Of a stretch of DNA of 64,000 bases, positions 34,640 through 42,986 are shown one piece after another. The notes under the pieces were generated by a model that was given only the letters and a program-made list of their open reading frames with translations, did not search any database and had not been told where the DNA came from. The DNA lies in NCBI RefSeq assembly GCF_017353185.1, contig NZ_JAFMYV010000015.1, forward strand, positions 90,997-154,996. Reading direction: 5' to 3'. The stretch comes from Fibrella rubiginis. Lineage in GTDB: Bacteria > Bacteroidota > Bacteroidia > Cytophagales > Spirosomataceae. Every line of letters begins with the position of its first letter. The first letter of the stretch is position 1. The position numbers were made by a program, and so were the translations under genes.

Positions 34640-35668
34640 TTAGCGCACGGCCGGCTCCAGCAGCCGGAGCGTGCCCCGGCTGGCGTCGATTTCGGCGGGG
34701 AGGCCTACCGGCACCGTGAACTTGTCGACAATGTGGCCAATCATCGCCCCCGAATAGGCAGGTACGTTCAGAGGCTTGATATAGGTATCCAGAATTTCTT
34801 CCAGTGTCAGCGACCCGTAACCGCCGCTATCGGGTTCGCAACGGGTGCATTTGCCGAAAACAAATCCTGAAATCTGGCTTAACAGGCCCGCCAGCTTGAG
34901 CTGGGCCAACATCCGGTCCATGCGGTATACGTCTTCGTGCACATCTTCCAGAAACAGGATAGCTCCTCTGAAATCAGGCAGATAGGGGGTGCCTACCAAA
35001 TGGCTCAGCACAGTGAGGTTGCCGCCTACCAACCGGCCGCGGGCAGTACCGGGTTGCAATGTGGTGATACGGTCGGTGGTTTGGGCCAGGGTGTCACCTT
35101 TGGTAGTCGGGTTTTGCAGCGTAACGGCTTCGCCATCCATCAGTACGCGCTTTAACCAGTTGACGGTAAACGAATTCCAGGTAGCGGCACCTTCAGGCCC
35201 GTGCATGGTGACCAAGCCCGTTTTGGCGTTGATACCCAGCAGCAGGGCTGTGATGTCGCTGTAGCCGATGATGATTTTGGGTGTGCGCCGCATCTGTTCA
35301 TAATCCAGCAGAGGCAGGATACGAGCGCAGCCCCAACCGCCGTGCATAGCCATTACTGCCTGCACCGACCTGTCGGCGAAAAGGGCGTTGAGGTCGGCAG
35401 CGCGGTCTTCGTCGCGGCCCCCCAAGTAGCCGTAGCGGTCGTAGAAGTGCGTCGACAGCTTTGTTTTCAGGCCCAGTGCCTGTAGCGATTCGATGGTTAT
35501 TTGTACTGCCTCCCGGCTGTAGGCGGGGGCGGCGGGGCAAAACAGACCCACCGTATCGCCAGTTTTCAGGCGGGGTGGTTTCACTAATGCCGGAACTTCG
35601 GTAAAGCCAGTTTGGGGAACAATAGGGGCCAGCAGGGCCGTTTTAAGCAGACTGCGACGAGAGAGCAT
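34640..35668 (-). CDS. LD-carboxypeptidase, peptidase family S66
   Basis: The 342-residue protein starts MLSRRSLLKTALLAPI, a Tat-like signal with twin arginine, followed by the S66 domain (LKTGDTVGLFCPAAPAY). The nucleophile is Ser137 in GYSDIT; the Glu of FLEDVHED and the His of GAMIGHIVDKF complete the triad. Family members remove the D-Ala from murein tetrapeptide during cell-wall recycling. A periplasmic rather than cytoplasmic site is inferred from the signal. Confidence 0.92.
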   Translation of the reverse strand: MLSRRSLLKTALLAPIVPQTGFTEVPALVKPPRLKTGDTVGLFCPAAPAYSREAVQITIESLQALGLKTKLSTHFYDRYGYLGGRDEDRAADLNALFADRSVQAVMAMHGGWGCARILPLLDYEQMRRTPKIIIGYSDITALLLGINAKTGLVTMHGPEGAATWNSFTVNWLKRVLMDGEAVTLQNPTTKGDTLAQTTDRITTLQPGTARGRLVGGNLTVLSHLVGTPYLPDFRGAILFLEDVHEDVYRMDRMLAQLKLAGLLSQISGFVFGKCTRCEPDSGGYGSLTLEEILDTYIKPLNVPAYSGAMIGHIVDKFTVPVGLPAEIDASRGTLRLLEPAVR

Positions 35669-35744
35669 AAGTACCTGATGAATAAAAAAATAGACGGGGT
35701 AATGGCCTAAGTACGCGTTTTTTAGTTGACCGGAAAAGGTGTTT

Positions 35745-35908
35745 TCACTTTATTAATCGTTCCAGTAGAAGCCAGTTGGCAAGGCCTTTGCAGGATAAGA
35801 CGTTGAACGCTGGACGTCGGATCCTGAAGGCTAAAGAAACCGGGTTTTCCAGTAGCCAAGATTTAATGTCCAGCATCTGATAACCAGCGTCTATTAGCCA
35901 GTATCCCC
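35745..35908. repeat. Degenerate intergenic repeat with 7/14-nt period
   Basis: The stretch 35795-35830 (AAGACGT, TGAACGC, TGGACGT units) and 35865-35908 (TCCAGCA, TCTGATA, ACCAGCG, TCTATTA, GCCAGTA units) are heptad-periodic and partly complementary to each other. It lies in the divergent region before the FecR gene and looks like an eroded member of the hairpin family. Confidence 0.55.
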
Positions 35909-35911
35909 CGC

Positions 35912-36724
35912 ATGAAGCCCTACGCACATTATTCGGCGATTGAGCTAGCCATGGACGATATGTTCGTGCGGTGGGTACAAACGCCCGACGACGACGAATT
36001 GTCTGCCCACTGGGAAGGTTTTCTGGAGCACCAGCCCCAATGCGAGACCCTGGTTGACGAAGCCCGGCAACTGGTGCAACAGATTAGCCTGCCGCCCGCT
36101 ACTCTGCCTGCTCTGCACACCGACGAAGTGCACAGCGTGTGGGGCCGTATCAGAGGGTCATTGCAGGATCTCGACGATGTGCGCCCCCTGCAACCCGCCG
36201 TACGGTCGGTGGTGGGGTGGTGGTATTTTGGACGGGCCATTGCCGCCAGCCTGGGCATGATCCTGCTGGTGGGCTGGACTGTTTTTAAACAGTACACCTC
36301 CGAAACGTCGCGACTGATCACGACCACAACGGCCGCCCGCCAAATTGAACTGCCCGATGGGTCGTCGGTGAAGCTGCTGCCCCACAGCAGTCTGCGCTAC
36401 ACGCCGCGTGGTTTTGCCCGCGAAAGCGCCGCCGACGGTGACACACATACCGAACTGACCCGCGCTGTCTGGCTTGATGGTGCGGCTGAGTTCCGCATTG
36501 TGAACCCCACTGGTCACGGGGCCGCCAACGCCTTTCGGGTGCATACCGACAACCTTACTGCTGAAGCCACGGGCACCCAATTTTCGGTAGACAGCCAGAA
36601 TGGACAAACGCGCGTGACCTTGCTCGACGGTACGCTGAATCTGCTGTTGGGCCATCGCCAGCTTCGCCATTTGAATCCCGGCGAAACGGTACTGGTGGCT
36701 GGTGGCGACATTGGGCCGGATTGA
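35912..36724 (+). CDS. Orphan FecR-domain membrane protein
   Basis: The 270-residue protein has an N-terminal cytoplasmic part (1-105), one transmembrane segment (AIAASLGMILLVGWTVF, about 110-126) and a FecR beta domain (IELPDGSSVKLLPHSSLRY, WLDGAAEFRI, FRVHTDNLTAEATGTQFSV). FecR proteins relay TonB-receptor signals to an ECF sigma factor. It lacks the C-terminal DUF4974 domain of most Bacteroidota relatives, and neither a sigma nor a SusC gene is adjacent. It may serve a distant partner. Confidence 0.85.
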   Translation: MKPYAHYSAIELAMDDMFVRWVQTPDDDELSAHWEGFLEHQPQCETLVDEARQLVQQISLPPATLPALHTDEVHSVWGRIRGSLQDLDDVRPLQPAVRSVVGWWYFGRAIAASLGMILLVGWTVFKQYTSETSRLITTTTAARQIELPDGSSVKLLPHSSLRYTPRGFARESAADGDTHTELTRAVWLDGAAEFRIVNPTGHGAANAFRVHTDNLTAEATGTQFSVDSQNGQTRVTLLDGTLNLLLGHRQLRHLNPGETVLVAGGDIGPD

Positions 36725-36788
36725 CAGCCGGGTAAACCATTGCCTGTTTAGTCTGTTGTTTTAGTTGAGTAACAAAACAAGCTCAACT

Positions 36789-37817
36789 ATGGAAACTAAG
36801 ACCAGTCCCAATTTGGGGAAAACTGCCCTCGTAACGGGTGCTACCAGCGGCATTGGCCGTGAACTCGCTAACCTTTTCGCTAAAGACGGCTACAATCTCG
36901 TGCTTATTGCCCGGAGCGACGAGGACCTTATCCGTGTGGCCGATGCCTACGAACATCAGTTTGGCGTTAGCGTGACGCCCATCAATAAAGACCTGGCGCA
37001 GGCCAGCGCGGCTCAGGAGATTTATGATGAAGTGAAAAGCCGCGGTCTGCAGATCGACGTGCTGGTGAACAACGCGGGTCGGGGCGAATACGGCAAGTTT
37101 GCTACTGAGACCGACTTGCAAAAAGAGCAGGACATTATCCAGATCAATGTGGTGTCTTTGGTGAGCCTGACCAAGTTATTTTTAAAAGACATGGTGGCCC
37201 GTAACGAAGGCAAAATACTGATGCTGGGATCAGTAGCCTCGGTGATCCCAAACCCGCTGATGGCCGTTTACGGGGCTACAAAGTCGTTTATCTACTCTTT
37301 CTCAGAAGCCCTCCGCGACGAGATCAAGGATACCAACGTTACCCTGACTGTGCTGATGCCGGGGGCTACTGACACCGATTTCTTCAACAAAGCTGGGGCC
37401 ATGAACACCAAAGCCCAGGAGAAAGCCCGCGAGACACCCGCCGCCGACGTGGCCAAGACCGGTTATGATGCTCTGATGAGTGGCAAAGACAAAGTGATTC
37501 ACGGAGCAGGCAACAAAGCCGCTGTAGCCATGGCCCATTTCCTGCCCGACAGCACCGTGGCCAGTAATGCCCACAAAGACATGCGCGACAGAAACGAAGT
37601 TGACGCCGAAGAAGAGTCGCACAGTATAGCCCTGAGCCTTGGTATTGCGGCATTGGCCGTGGCGGGTTTGGTTGTGCTCTCTGCCTGGAGTAAGCGTAAC
37701 CCAGTAGAAAGCACTTACGAAGAAGGTAAACTCCGGTACAAAGCCAACCGCCTGAAATCGCGCGCCATAGACGGCATCGAAGAATTGAAAGAGTCGGTGT
37801 TAAACGCGGTGAATTAA
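36789..37817 (+). CDS. Short-chain dehydrogenase/reductase with C-terminal membrane segment
   Basis: The 342-residue product has the SDR Rossmann motif TGATSGIGRELA (about 15-26), NNAGRG, and the catalytic YGATK with upstream Ser (GSVASV). An unusual C-terminal extension has a transmembrane helix (IALSLGIAALAVAGLVVLSAW, about 287-307) and a basic tail. ATG 36789 was chosen over an in-frame TTG at 36765. Substrate unknown; the anchor suggests a lipid or quinone-like substrate but that is speculation. Confidence 0.88.
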   Translation: METKTSPNLGKTALVTGATSGIGRELANLFAKDGYNLVLIARSDEDLIRVADAYEHQFGVSVTPINKDLAQASAAQEIYDEVKSRGLQIDVLVNNAGRGEYGKFATETDLQKEQDIIQINVVSLVSLTKLFLKDMVARNEGKILMLGSVASVIPNPLMAVYGATKSFIYSFSEALRDEIKDTNVTLTVLMPGATDTDFFNKAGAMNTKAQEKARETPAADVAKTGYDALMSGKDKVIHGAGNKAAVAMAHFLPDSTVASNAHKDMRDRNEVDAEEESHSIALSLGIAALAVAGLVVLSAWSKRNPVESTYEEGKLRYKANRLKSRAIDGIEELKESVLNAVN

Positions 37818-37824
37818 CGGATAG

Positions 37825-37863
37825 GGGCGGCCCGAAGCGGTCGTGGCCGCCCGCTTTCGGGCA
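37825..37863. repeat. GC-rich intergenic hairpins, mutually exclusive
   Basis: GGGCGGCC (37825-37832) pairs with GGCCGCCC (37845-37852), while GCCCGAAGCGG can pair with the CCGCTTTCGGGC that follows. Both cannot form at once. There is no U-run. It lies just after the SDR stop. Confidence 0.6.
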
Positions 37864-37940
37864 CCATCATGGTCGCCTGTTTGGCAGTAGCAATAGTGCC
37901 TGAATTAATAAGCCCCGTCTAACGTCAGTAATAGGCTGGC

Positions 37941-37948
37941 TATATTTG
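37941..37948 (+). promoter_or_regulatory. -7 promoter box for the amino-acid permease
   Basis: TATATTTG fits TAnnTTTG and lies 55 bp upstream of the permease ATG. Confidence 0.55.
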
Positions 37949-38003
37949 TTCGTTAGCGTATTGCTGACGCCAGACGGGCGGCCACGATGGGTCGCCCCCA
38001 CGT

Positions 38004-39425
38004 ATGACCCCAGCTACCTCAACGAATGCCAATGCCGTGGCAGACCGGCCTAAGATTGGTCTGGTTTCGGCCATCATTTTTGTTATTAGTGCCGTTATTG
38101 GTACGGGTGTTTTTAAGAAAGTGGTGCCCATGTCGGCTGAGCTGGGATCGCCCACGCTGGTGCTGGCGGCCTGGTTGCTGGCGGGGCTGGTGAGTCTGGC
38201 CGGTACGCTCAGCAACGCCGAAGTAGCCAGTATGCTTGCCAGCGACGGTGGAGAGTACGCTTACTTCCGCACCATCTACAACCGTTTTTTCGCGTTCCTC
38301 TTCGGCTGGACCAACTTCGCCGTAGTGCGCACGTCGTCTATTGCGTCCATTGCCTACGTCTTTGCGCAGTCGGTCAATAGCCTGATACCGCTGCCTGCCA
38401 CACCCGCTTCCCTGGCCAACATCTCATTGCTGGGGCTGCATCCACTCGACAATCTGAGCGTGAAATTGCTGGCTATTGTGCTGGTCTGGTCACTTACCCT
38501 GTTCAATATCAGAGGTTTACGAACGGGTGAGGCGATCAGCCGGTTTCTGGTAGTAGTGCTGGTTGTGGTCATGTTGCTGTTTATGTTCACCGCCTTTTTC
38601 TCGTCGGCGGGCAGTGTTGACCACCTAAAACCAGTGGAAACGGGGCTGTCGGGTAATGCGCTGGCGAGTGCACTGGCGTTGGCTTGCCTAAGTGCATTCT
38701 GGTCGTATGAAGGGTGGAGCAACCTGGGCTACATTGGCGGCGAGATAGAAAAGCCCTCGCGCAACCTGCCCCTGGCACTAGCCGTTGGCACGCTGATTAT
38801 CATGGCGCTGTATCTGCTTATGAACGTGGCTTACCTCTACGTGATGCCCGTGGGCGATCTGGCCGCGCTGACCCAGAAGCCCAACAGCATTGCCGCTATT
38901 GAGGTGGCGGGCACGATGGCCGGCAGGGTAGGGGCGCTGGTAATTTCGGGCTTGTTGCTGGTCTCTACGTTCAACTGTTGCAGCAGCAGTTTGCTGATGT
39001 CGTCGCGGCTGTTTTATGCGATGGCGAAAGACGGCATGTTTTTCAACCGCGTCAACCACCTGCACCCCACGTTTAACACACCGTCGCGGTCGCTCCGGCT
39101 ACAGGGTGCCTGGACCACGCTCCTGGTCGTATCCGGCTCCTTCGATGCGCTCACCGACATGCTCATTTTTGCGTCGTTCATTTTCTACGGCGCTACCACC
39201 GTAGGTGTCTTTCTGCTCCGCCGCCGTATGCCCGACGCCCCCCGCCCCTACAAGGTCATCGGTTACCCCGTGGTGCCCGGCCTGTTCCTCCTTTTCTGCG
39301 CCTACCTGATCGTCAACACGCTCATCAACCGCCCCTACGAAGCAGGCATCGGCCTGTTGCTTATGGCCACGGGTGTGCCATTCTATTTTTACTGGAGCAA
39401 GCGGAAGATAGAGGGCCGGGGATAA
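38004..39425 (+). CDS. APC-family amino-acid permease
   Basis: The 473-residue protein has about 12 transmembrane helices. The first has the APC signature IIFVISAVIGTGVFKKV (about 24-40). A conserved loop reads FWSYEGWSNLGYIGGEIEKPSRNLP (about 232-256), as in LAT-type amino-acid exchangers. It probably imports or exchanges amino acids across the inner membrane. It is preceded by a -7 box and no partner gene is adjacent. Confidence 0.92.
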   Translation: MTPATSTNANAVADRPKIGLVSAIIFVISAVIGTGVFKKVVPMSAELGSPTLVLAAWLLAGLVSLAGTLSNAEVASMLASDGGEYAYFRTIYNRFFAFLFGWTNFAVVRTSSIASIAYVFAQSVNSLIPLPATPASLANISLLGLHPLDNLSVKLLAIVLVWSLTLFNIRGLRTGEAISRFLVVVLVVVMLLFMFTAFFSSAGSVDHLKPVETGLSGNALASALALACLSAFWSYEGWSNLGYIGGEIEKPSRNLPLALAVGTLIIMALYLLMNVAYLYVMPVGDLAALTQKPNSIAAIEVAGTMAGRVGALVISGLLLVSTFNCCSSSLLMSSRLFYAMAKDGMFFNRVNHLHPTFNTPSRSLRLQGAWTTLLVVSGSFDALTDMLIFASFIFYGATTVGVFLLRRRMPDAPRPYKVIGYPVVPGLFLLFCAYLIVNTLINRPYEAGIGLLLMATGVPFYFYWSKRKIEGRG

Positions 39426-39514
39426 ATACGCGTCCCTCCTGCTTCATAAACTACGCGGGAATACCGCTTACACGAGCGCGTTGTTTTACGCTAAAACGGG
39501 GCTGATGAAGCCGG

Positions 39515-39522
39515 TACGTTTG
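39515..39522 (+). promoter_or_regulatory. -7 promoter box for the unknown two-gene pair
   Basis: TACGTTTG fits TAnnTTTG, 88 bp upstream of the ATG at 39611, which leaves an untranslated leader of about 80 nt. Confidence 0.4.
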
Positions 39523-39610
39523 TGGCGTCGGTGGCCTTTGTAGTCGACTGACAAGGACGTTCCGAAAATCCTATAAGCGAGTAGGACCCATATCCTCAAC
39601 CACAACCATC

Positions 39611-39940
39611 ATGGATATGAAACCAGCCACCTTCACCCTTGAAGTGAAAGGCCTTACGTTGCCCGATAGCGTTCGGGAAGACATCAGTTTAGCCCTCAAT
39701 GCCACGCTCATGCGCAAGCTGGGTGAAGTTGATTTAGCGGGCCATGCTGCCGGAGCAGCCGTTCATGAAGCCCCCGGCGGCAACATTTTTGGTCGGATCA
39801 TCCGTATCGACGGTGGTGAAATCATGCGATTACTTAACCGCCGCGATTTTGGCAACGTGTTTCAGAAAAACCTGGAAAACGTGAACGTGTTAAGCGCAGG
39901 CATCGAAACGCTCAGTCATCAGCAACGACTGGTCGGATGA
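39611..39940 (+). CDS. Unknown small protein, first gene of an overlapping pair
   Basis: The 109-residue product (MDMKPATFTLEVKGLTLPDSVREDISLALNATL...) has an alpha/beta pattern with a Gly- and Ala-rich middle (AGHAAGAAVHEAPGGNIFG) and no signal peptide. I do not recognise it. Its stop overlaps the start of the Cys-rich gene by 4 bp (ATGA), so the two are translationally coupled and probably act together. Confidence 0.7.
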   Translation: MDMKPATFTLEVKGLTLPDSVREDISLALNATLMRKLGEVDLAGHAAGAAVHEAPGGNIFGRIIRIDGGEIMRLLNRRDFGNVFQKNLENVNVLSAGIETLSHQQRLVG

Positions 39941-40356
39941 GCACGCGGCCGCAAAACGGGCCTCTGACGGCTGATGCACGGCCGTTATGCCCGTCGGCCC
40001 CGCTCTATGAGGGGTCGCAGCTCTTGGGGATAGTTAAGCAAGGGGGAGGTATTAGTCTGTTGGCCCAACCGATTCCTGTCACGCCCGAATTTGTGGAAAC
40101 CGCCACCGCTCACGGACCAGCCGAAGAACGATTCCGGTTTGTAAACAAGTGTGTAGAAAAAGGGTGTGCCAAATGGGGCGCGGGGGGGTGTAGCGTGGTA
40201 GCGGGAGCAATAGCCCGGATAGAAACGGCTGCACAGGAAGCTATTCTACCCACTTGCGGTATTCGCCCGTCTTGCCGGTGGTTTATGCAGGAAGGGCCTA
40301 TGGCCTGTCACGCCTGCCCACAGGTAACCTACTTTAATTATGAACAGGCAGCGTAA
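39937..40356 (+). CDS. Unknown Cys-rich protein, possible Fe-S or metal binder
   Basis: The 139-residue product carries seven cysteines in its second half. Cys72, 77 and 85 (C-x4-C-x7-C) are followed by Cys107, 113, 124 and 127 (C-x5-C-x10-C-x2-C), within motifs FVNKCVEKGCAKWGAGGC and SCRWFMQEGPMACHACPQV. The spacing and the ending CxxCP fit a metal or iron-sulphur cluster site. No signal peptide, so it should be cytoplasmic. I know no named family for it. Start overlaps the preceding gene by 4 bp. Confidence 0.72.
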   Translation: MSTRPQNGPLTADARPLCPSAPLYEGSQLLGIVKQGGGISLLAQPIPVTPEFVETATAHGPAEERFRFVNKCVEKGCAKWGAGGCSVVAGAIARIETAAQEAILPTCGIRPSCRWFMQEGPMACHACPQVTYFNYEQAA

Positions 40357-40546
40357 TGGTTTCGCCATAATGGCCTTGCCTCGTCTATGTTACCTACCGC
40401 TCAGTAGTTTATGTCGTAGGCAGTAACCGATAGGTAAGTGACTTGGCTGGTTTGATGGAGCAATGAATAGGTTGCACCTGACTTCAATGCCCCGACATAT
40501 GTGGGAATTGGATAGTCAGATGTTTCACACAAAATCATTGCTTATT

Positions 40547-41050
40547 ATGCTGCGCAACAATACATCGCACACCTTGCTCGTGGTTGCTTTACCGGCTATG
40601 CTTTTTCTGGGTTGTAAAAAGACAACAGACCCCGCCGTTCCCGACAATGTGATCACCGACGCAGGGGGAATCAACCTGACGGTGACGTACGATAAAACCC
40701 CCACCACCACCGACCTCGACCTGTATATCTATCGGAAGAACACCTACAGCGCTGCCTCCAATCCACAAGGGGCCACCATTGGGCCTAATGACAATGGTAC
40801 AGTGGCAACAGACATCATGGCTTCGGCACCCGACGAAGATTATACCGTGGTGGTGGCATACAAAACGGGTACAATCGCCAAGCCGTATACGCTGACGTTT
40901 AAAGGAATTAGTGATAAAAAGGTATATACCATAACTGGCTCCTTCGCTGCCAGTCTTGCTACTGCCACGGGTGCCAACTTCTTTGGTTCTACGCGGGGCA
41001 ACAACGTGACCCTCACCAAATCAGGTACCAAGTTTACGGTTTCGCAATAG
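40547..41050 (+). CDS. Small lipoprotein of unknown function
   Basis: With start at ATG 40547 the 167-residue product opens with a lipoprotein signal (LLVVALPAMLFLGC, lipobox LFLGC) and a beta-rich mature part (LTVTYDKTPTTTDLDLYIYRK, YTVVVAYKTGTIAKPYTLTFKG), like a small beta-sandwich. Likely on the outer membrane or in the periplasm. The longer frame from 40463 would hide the signal. Its gene ends at the edge of inverted repeat L. Confidence 0.75.
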   Translation: MLRNNTSHTLLVVALPAMLFLGCKKTTDPAVPDNVITDAGGINLTVTYDKTPTTTDLDLYIYRKNTYSAASNPQGATIGPNDNGTVATDIMASAPDEDYTVVVAYKTGTIAKPYTLTFKGISDKKVYTITGSFAASLATATGANFFGSTRGNNVTLTKSGTKFTVSQ

Positions 41051-41054
41051 TGAG

Positions 41055-41221
41055 GTGAGAGGTAAGAAATGAGAAACAAGAAATGAGAGGCAAGAAGCAG
41101 GAGACAAGAAATGAGAAACGAGAAGCCGGGTGTTACGATCTCACTTCTTGTCTCTTATTTCTTGTCTCCTGCTTCTTGCTTCTCATCTCTCACCTCTTGT
41201 CTCTCATGTCTTGCTTCTCAC
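41055..41221. repeat. Long heptad-rich intergenic hairpin L
   Basis: Left arm 41055-41126 and right arm 41139-41221 are made almost entirely of heptads such as ATGAGAA, ACAAGAA and GCAAGAA. The arms pair imperfectly, and the right arm holds about one extra heptad. It lies between the convergent lipoprotein and MazG genes; the mazG stop is inside the right arm. Confidence 0.88.
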
Positions 41222-41544
41222 CGCAGCTTCTCATTATCCAGATGCCGGGTGGCGTCGCGGGTGTTTTTCTTGTCCAGGTTCTTGGCGAAAGCTTCGGTGA
41301 GGTCGATGCCCGTTTGGTTAGCCAGGCAGATCAGCACCCACAGCACATCGGCCATTTCGTCGCCGAGATCGCGGTTTTTGTCCGATTCCTTTTCAGATTG
41401 TTCGCCGTAGCGGCGCGCTATAATCCGGGCCAGTTCGCCTACTTCTTCGGTCAGGATCGCCATGTTGGTCAGCTCGCCGAAGTAGCGAACGCCAACGGTC
41501 TTAATCCATTCATCGACCGTGTCTTGTGCGTTGCGAAGCGTCAT
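41218..41544 (-). CDS. MazG-like nucleotide pyrophosphohydrolase
   Basis: The 108-residue protein has the MazG helical core: MAILTEEVGELARIIARRYGEQ (EExxE-type metal ligands) and LGDEMADVLWVLICLANQTGIDL (ExxD ligands). It hydrolyses non-canonical or excess NTPs to NMP and pyrophosphate. Length fits single-domain MazG. The C-terminal codons run into inverted repeat L. Upstream lies inverted repeat M and then the M16 peptidase gene on the same strand. Confidence 0.9.
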   Translation of the reverse strand: MTLRNAQDTVDEWIKTVGVRYFGELTNMAILTEEVGELARIIARRYGEQSEKESDKNRDLGDEMADVLWVLICLANQTGIDLTEAFAKNLDKKNTRDATRHLDNEKLR

Positions 41545-41570
41545 TTTTTAGGGGAGTTGCAGGTCCAATG

Positions 41571-41673
41571 TCTAAGGTCTAAAGTTGCGGTTCCGGTTTA
41601 GGCTTACGCGAGTCTGTTTTTGCCGCACTAATTCGGCGGATGGCGGACCGGAACCGCAACTTTAGACCTTAGA
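41571..41673. repeat. Intergenic hairpin M with TCTAAAG heptads
   Basis: A perfect 26-bp core pairs 41571-41596 with 41648-41673, around a 51-nt loop. The arms continue outward as heptads (GTCCAAT, GTCTAAG, GTCTAAA on the left). It lies between two minus-strand genes and shares its unit type with hairpins T and U. Confidence 0.9.
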
Positions 41674-41688
41674 CGTTAAACCTTAAAC

Positions 41689-42930
41689 TTAGTTTTCAGG
41701 CATAAACAGCAGGGTGCTGAAGTCCTGCTCGTTGAGCATTTCCACGGCAAGGTCCTGCAACTCGGTGGCCGTGACGGCCTTGATTTCGTTGAAAATGTCG
41801 GTAAGAGGTTCCACGCGGTTGATGTCGAGCAGGCTCTTGGCCATCATCAGCATAAAGCTATTGTTGCCTTCTTCGGCCATAGCCAGTTGACCCATCAATT
41901 GTTCTTTGGTGTTATGCAACTGGCTGGTTGTCAATGGTTTTTCGCGCAGCAACTTGAACTCCCGCTGAATAAGCGTCAGGCTCCGGTCAATCTGTTTAGA
42001 GTCGGTACCAAAGTAGATGCCGAGATAGCCGGTATCCAGAAAAGGTGTGTAACTGGCATCGATAGAGTAAACAAGGCCGTAACGTTCGCGCAGGTTCATG
42101 TTCAGCCGCGAGTTCATACCGGGACCACCCAACAGGTTTACGAGCATGAAAAACGGTAGCCGTTTTGGATCGGTGAGGGCGTAGGCTGTACGGCCAAAGG
42201 CGCACTGGGCCTGGGTAATAGGCCGCTTCATCTGTTCGGTCAGCGGGACGTAGCCCGTAGGAACCTGCCGCACCCGTCCCGACCGTTTGGCGGGGATGTC
42301 GCGGAGGTACTTCTCCGTCAGCTTCACTACTTTCTGAAATGGCATATTGCTCACCGACGCAAACACAATCCGCTCGGTATCTATGTTTTCGTTGATGAAT
42401 TGACGGAGGCTGTCTTTGGTAAAGGAGTTGACGGTGTCGGCGGTGCCGAGGATGTTATAGCCCAAAGGGTGGTTGGGGAACACAAGTCGGTCGAAATCGT
42501 CCTGGATGGCGTCTTCGGGCGAATCGTAATACATCGCCATTTCCTCCAGAATCACGCCTCGTTCCCGCTCGATCTGCCGTTCGGGAAACGTGGAATGAAA
42601 GGTGATGTCGGCCAGCAGTTCAATTGCTTTTTCGACATGAACGCCCAGGAGCGAGGCGTGGAAACAGATCTTTTCTTTGGTGGTATAGGCGTTCAGTTCA
42701 CCGCCCACATTTTCGAGGCGGTTGATGATGTGGTGAGCCTGCCGGTGCTCGGTTCCTTTAAACGCCATGTGTTCCCAAAAATGGGCAAGACCCTGCTGGT
42801 GGGGCAGTTCGTCGCGGCTACCCATGTCGAGCATCAGACCGACGTGAGCTATCTGAGTATGAGGAACCTGCTTATGAGCAATACGGATGCCATTGGGCAG
42901 CGTATGCAATTGATAATCGTCCAAAGGCAA
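41689..42930 (-). CDS. M16 family zinc peptidase (processing-peptidase-like)
   Basis: The 413-residue protein has the inverted zinc motif HxxEH (His50-Phe-Trp-Glu-His54 in LAHFWEHMAFKGT) and the distal Glu of the ERGVILEEMAMYYD segment (about 129-130), as in mitochondrial processing peptidase and PqqL-type enzymes. Its second half is the inactive M16 lobe (YALTDPKRLPFFMLVNLLGGPGMNSRL). No signal peptide, so it appears cytoplasmic or exported by another route. Confidence 0.93.
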   Translation of the reverse strand: MPLDDYQLHTLPNGIRIAHKQVPHTQIAHVGLMLDMGSRDELPHQQGLAHFWEHMAFKGTEHRQAHHIINRLENVGGELNAYTTKEKICFHASLLGVHVEKAIELLADITFHSTFPERQIERERGVILEEMAMYYDSPEDAIQDDFDRLVFPNHPLGYNILGTADTVNSFTKDSLRQFINENIDTERIVFASVSNMPFQKVVKLTEKYLRDIPAKRSGRVRQVPTGYVPLTEQMKRPITQAQCAFGRTAYALTDPKRLPFFMLVNLLGGPGMNSRLNMNLRERYGLVYSIDASYTPFLDTGYLGIYFGTDSKQIDRSLTLIQREFKLLREKPLTTSQLHNTKEQLMGQLAMAEEGNNSFMLMMAKSLLDINRVEPLTDIFNEIKAVTATELQDLAVEMLNEQDFSTLLFMPEN

Positions 42931-42948
42931 ATGGTATGAGTACGCAAC

Positions 42949-42956
42949 TAACTTTG
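42949..42956 (+). promoter_or_regulatory. -7 promoter box for the GT9 gene
   Basis: TAACTTTG fits TAnnTTTG, 31 bp upstream of the ATG at 42987 and in a divergent gap of 56 bp. Confidence 0.6.
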
Positions 42957-42986
42957 CGCGTGTAACTTGTTAAAATAACCTTATCC

